A stretch of 7,172 nucleotides of DNA from Thermoanaerobaculaceae bacterium (lineage in GTDB: Bacteria > Acidobacteriota > Thermoanaerobaculia > Thermoanaerobaculales > Thermoanaerobaculaceae): the NCBI GenBank assembly GCA_022865555.1, contig JALHTD010000484.1, positions 1 to 7,172 on the forward strand. Direction: 5' to 3'. Shown piece by piece: positions 5,690-7,172 of this stretch (within the stretch, counting starts at the first letter, position 1; every line of letters starts with the position of its first letter). The notes under the pieces were generated by a model. The model did no database searches. It saw nothing but the letters and a program-made list of their open reading frames with translations, and had not been told where the DNA came from. A program made the translations under genes and the position numbers.

Positions 5690-6829
5690 TCAGGCGGCGG
5701 CGGGGACGGGCACGATGTCGCGCAGCGCCGCTACGAAGGCGGCCATCTCGGCCGGTGTGCCGACCGACACCCGCAGCCACGTGGGCATCGAGGGGAACCT
5801 CCGGCCGACCAGGATCTTCTTGGCCTTGAACGCCTCGATGAGCGGGGCCACGTCGCGCCCCGTGTCGATCATGATGAAGTTGGCCTCGGAGGGGATGAAG
5901 CGGTGGCCGTCGGCTGTCAACTGTCCGGTGAGCCAGCGCCTCGCGTCGTTCATGCGCCGCTTCATCCGCGGGACGAGGTCGGGGTCCGCGAGGCTGGCGA
6001 GGCCGGCCGCGAGCACCGCGGCGTTGGTGTTGCTGAACGATGCGTATCGTTCAAGCGCCTCGATCTTGTCGGCCGCCGCCACGGCGTAGCCCAGTCGCAT
6101 GCCGGCAAGGCCGTATATCTTGGAGAAGGTGCGCACCACGATCAGGTTCGGGTGCGCGGCGAGCAACTCGAAACCGGTGCGGTAACCGGGGTTTTCGACG
6201 AAGTGGTGGTAGGCCTCGTCGAGCAATACCGTGACCGAGGGGGGGACCCGCCCGAGAAAAGCGGCCAACGCCTCGCCGGTGACGATCGTGCCGGTAGGGT
6301 TGTTGGGGTTGCACACGTAGACGAGCCCGGTCGCGCCGTCGCACGCGGCGGCCATGCGCGGGAGGTCGTGGCGGAACGAAGCGTCGAGCGGCACCTTGAC
6401 GGGCTGGGCCCTCGTAACGCGGTTGTAGGCGAGGACCGCCTCGAACGTGGGCTCCGCTACCACCACCTTCCGGTCCGGGGCGAGGAAAGCCCCGTCGGCC
6501 ATGCGCAGGATGTCACCCGAGCCGCAGCCGAGCAGGACCTGCTCCGGGGCGACGCCGTGAAACCTCGCCAGCGCGCTGCGCACCTCGTCCTCCTGGTAGT
6601 CCGGGTAGCGCGCGGCGACCTCCTGCGAGCGGGTCATCGCCTCGCGCGCGGCCGCCGAAGGCCCGTAGGGGTTCTCGTTCGAGTTGAGCTGGAGAACATC
6701 CCTGGGCAGGCCCGCGGCGACCCGGGCCTCGGCCGCAGCCGGCGTCAGCCTCGTGTCCAGGAGCACTACGCCCGCGGCGGCCCCAAGTGCCGCCCCGAAC
6801 CCTCGCCGCGTGATCCCGATCGTGCCCAT
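5690..6829 (-). CDS. HisC-like PLP aminotransferase with Tat signal peptide
   Basis: The 379-residue protein is a fold-type I aminotransferase of the histidinol-phosphate group. LNSNENPYGPS (48-58) is the HisC signature. CNPNNPTG (173-180), DEAYHHF (204-210), TFSKIYGLAGMRLGY (234-248, Lys237 the PLP lysine) and WLRVSVG (351-357, Arg353 the carboxylate-binding residue) are all present. All main PLP residues are kept, so an active enzyme is expected. The first 34 residues are unusual: ITRRGFG (6-12) is a twin-arginine motif, followed by AALGAAAGVVLL and a small-residue end (AAAEA). This predicts Tat export of a folded, PLP-loaded enzyme, or membrane anchoring if the signal is not cleaved. The start at 6829 has AAAGGAGA just upstream; a frame from 6982 adds 51 unlikely residues. 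No other his gene is nearby, so histidine synthesis is not assured. Transfer of an amino group from an imidazole, aromatic or other amine outside the cytoplasm is an alternative. Confidence 0.9.
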   Translation of the reverse strand: MGTIGITRRGFGAALGAAAGVVLLDTRLTPAAAEARVAAGLPRDVLQLNSNENPYGPSAAAREAMTRSQEVAARYPDYQEDEVRSALARFHGVAPEQVLLGCGSGDILRMADGAFLAPDRKVVVAEPTFEAVLAYNRVTRAQPVKVPLDASFRHDLPRMAAACDGATGLVYVCNPNNPTGTIVTGEALAAFLGRVPPSVTVLLDEAYHHFVENPGYRTGFELLAAHPNLIVVRTFSKIYGLAGMRLGYAVAAADKIEALERYASFSNTNAAVLAAGLASLADPDLVPRMKRRMNDARRWLTGQLTADGHRFIPSEANFIMIDTGRDVAPLIEAFKAKKILVGRRFPSMPTWLRVSVGTPAEMAAFVAALRDIVPVPAAA

Positions 6830-6982
6830 CGCGCTCTCCTTTCGACGCTCGGCTTTCGCTGCCGAAGGGACCTCTGCGCAGTGTACGGCTGGCCTGGAAG
6901 CGCCCGCAACTGACCGCGCCCCACCGCGCGGAAATCGAGACATGCAGCCGGTCGGGGAAACAGCCCCTGATCGAATGTTCAC

Positions 6983-7018
6983 AGGTGAGAACGGACAAAG
7001 TCTGAACTCTTCTCACCT
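6983..7018. promoter_or_regulatory. Perfect 9-bp inverted repeat in divergent promoter region
   Basis: AGGTGAGAA (6983-6991) and TTCTCACCT (7010-7018) are exact reverse complements separated by 18 nt. Their centres are 27 bp apart, between two and three helical turns. The region is shared by the aminotransferase (minus) and the gene at 7052 (plus), and the right arm falls between the candidate -35 and -10 of the latter. A regulator binding both arms is the simplest reading. A stem-loop in a leader is possible only if transcription starts further upstream. Confidence 0.5.
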
Positions 7019-7031
7019 CATGGTGTAATCT
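7002..7031 (+). promoter_or_regulatory. Candidate promoter of the rightmost gene
   Basis: TAATCT (7026-7031) resembles a -10 element and CTGAAC (7002-7007) a partial -35, with an 18-nt spacer. The predicted start, about 7038, would give a leader of only ~14 nt before the ATG at 7052. This is a weak match, made more credible by its position between the inverted repeat and the gene. Confidence 0.35.
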
Positions 7032-7051
7032 TGCGGGCGGGGTTTGGGGGC

Positions 7052-7172
7052 ATGGCGCACCACACCGTGAGATCGGGCTATCGGAGCCTGGTGGAGCGGT
7101 TGAACCGCTTCCCGCAGGGCGCCCCGCCCTCCGAGCTGCTCTACAAGATCCTCGGCCTGCTGTTCTCCGAGC
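7052..7172 (+). CDS. N-terminus of a probable cytoplasmic protein, possibly Fe-S
   Basis: An ATG at 7052 opens a frame that continues past the window edge, giving 40 residues: MAHHTVRSGY, then RSLVERLNRFPQGAPPSELL and YKILGLLFSE. It has no signal peptide or membrane helix. GGGGG lies just before the start, a weak ribosome binding site. Codon use (strong G/C at third positions) supports a real gene. The phrase 'LVERLNRFPQGAPPSELLYKIL...LFSE' reminds me of the start of a family of winged-helix and 4Fe-4S ferredoxin-domain proteins, but none of the cysteine motifs fall inside the window, so this is a memory-based suggestion only. The gene is divergent from the aminotransferase. Confidence 0.65.
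   Translation, partial: MAHHTVRSGYRSLVERLNRFPQGAPPSELLYKILGLLFSE

Noticed and set aside
5903..6913. Plus-strand frame of 336 residues opposite the aminotransferase
   Set aside because: Its sequence is the mirror of HisC motifs, with high Arg/Gly/Val/His content and no own ribosome binding site. The minus-strand enzyme explains the region.
1..7172. CRISPR array, tRNA, rRNA or insertion sequence
   Set aside because: I found no spaced direct repeats, no cloverleaf with a CCA-like end or rRNA words, and no transposase or integrase frame.

Overview
The window looks like chromosomal DNA of a high-GC Gram-negative-type bacterium. The signs are an N-terminal lipoprotein signal, a Tat signal peptide, GT-C membrane glycosyltransferases and GGAG-type ribosome binding sites. 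Acidobacteriota or a similar uncultured soil or sediment lineage would fit the style of the proteins, but nothing here fixes the taxon. Eight or nine genes are packed with short intergenic gaps. Two genes run off the edges: a membrane glycosyltransferase on the left and an unidentified, possibly Fe-S, protein on the right.

Layout, left to right. (1) Positions 1-343, minus strand: the N-terminal 114 residues of a GT-C-type membrane protein. (2) 425-1318, plus: a YicC/YloC-family endoribonuclease. (3) 1370-2872, plus: a complete GT39/ArnT-like membrane glycosyltransferase, 51 nt downstream of yicC and probably co-transcribed; a three-unit heptamer repeat lies in the gap. (4) 2960-3361, minus: a small lipoprotein with a probable OB-fold. 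(5) 3517-4812, plus: asparaginyl-tRNA synthetase, with a recognisable promoter. (6) 4813-5011: a GC-rich, hairpin-rich spacer. (7) 5065-5632, plus: an overlapping YefM-YoeB toxin-antitoxin pair. It has a near-consensus promoter and a TGTACA double-hexamer palindrome on the -10 element, matching the operator known for this family. (8) 5690-6829, minus: a HisC-like PLP aminotransferase with a twin-arginine signal peptide. (9) 7052-7172, plus: the start of a further gene, divergent from the aminotransferase, with a perfect 9-bp inverted repeat in the shared upstream region.

How the parts relate. Most of the window is housekeeping or cell-envelope genes that are not obviously one pathway: RNA turnover, tRNA charging, sugar transfer at the membrane, and an exported aminotransferase. 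The toxin-antitoxin module is a self-contained accessory unit inserted between asnS and the aminotransferase gene. I did not find a clearly new multi-gene system. The most informative points are the autoregulatory operator of the toxin-antitoxin operon, the apparent export of a HisC-type enzyme, the long inverted repeat near 7000, and the structured spacer after asnS.
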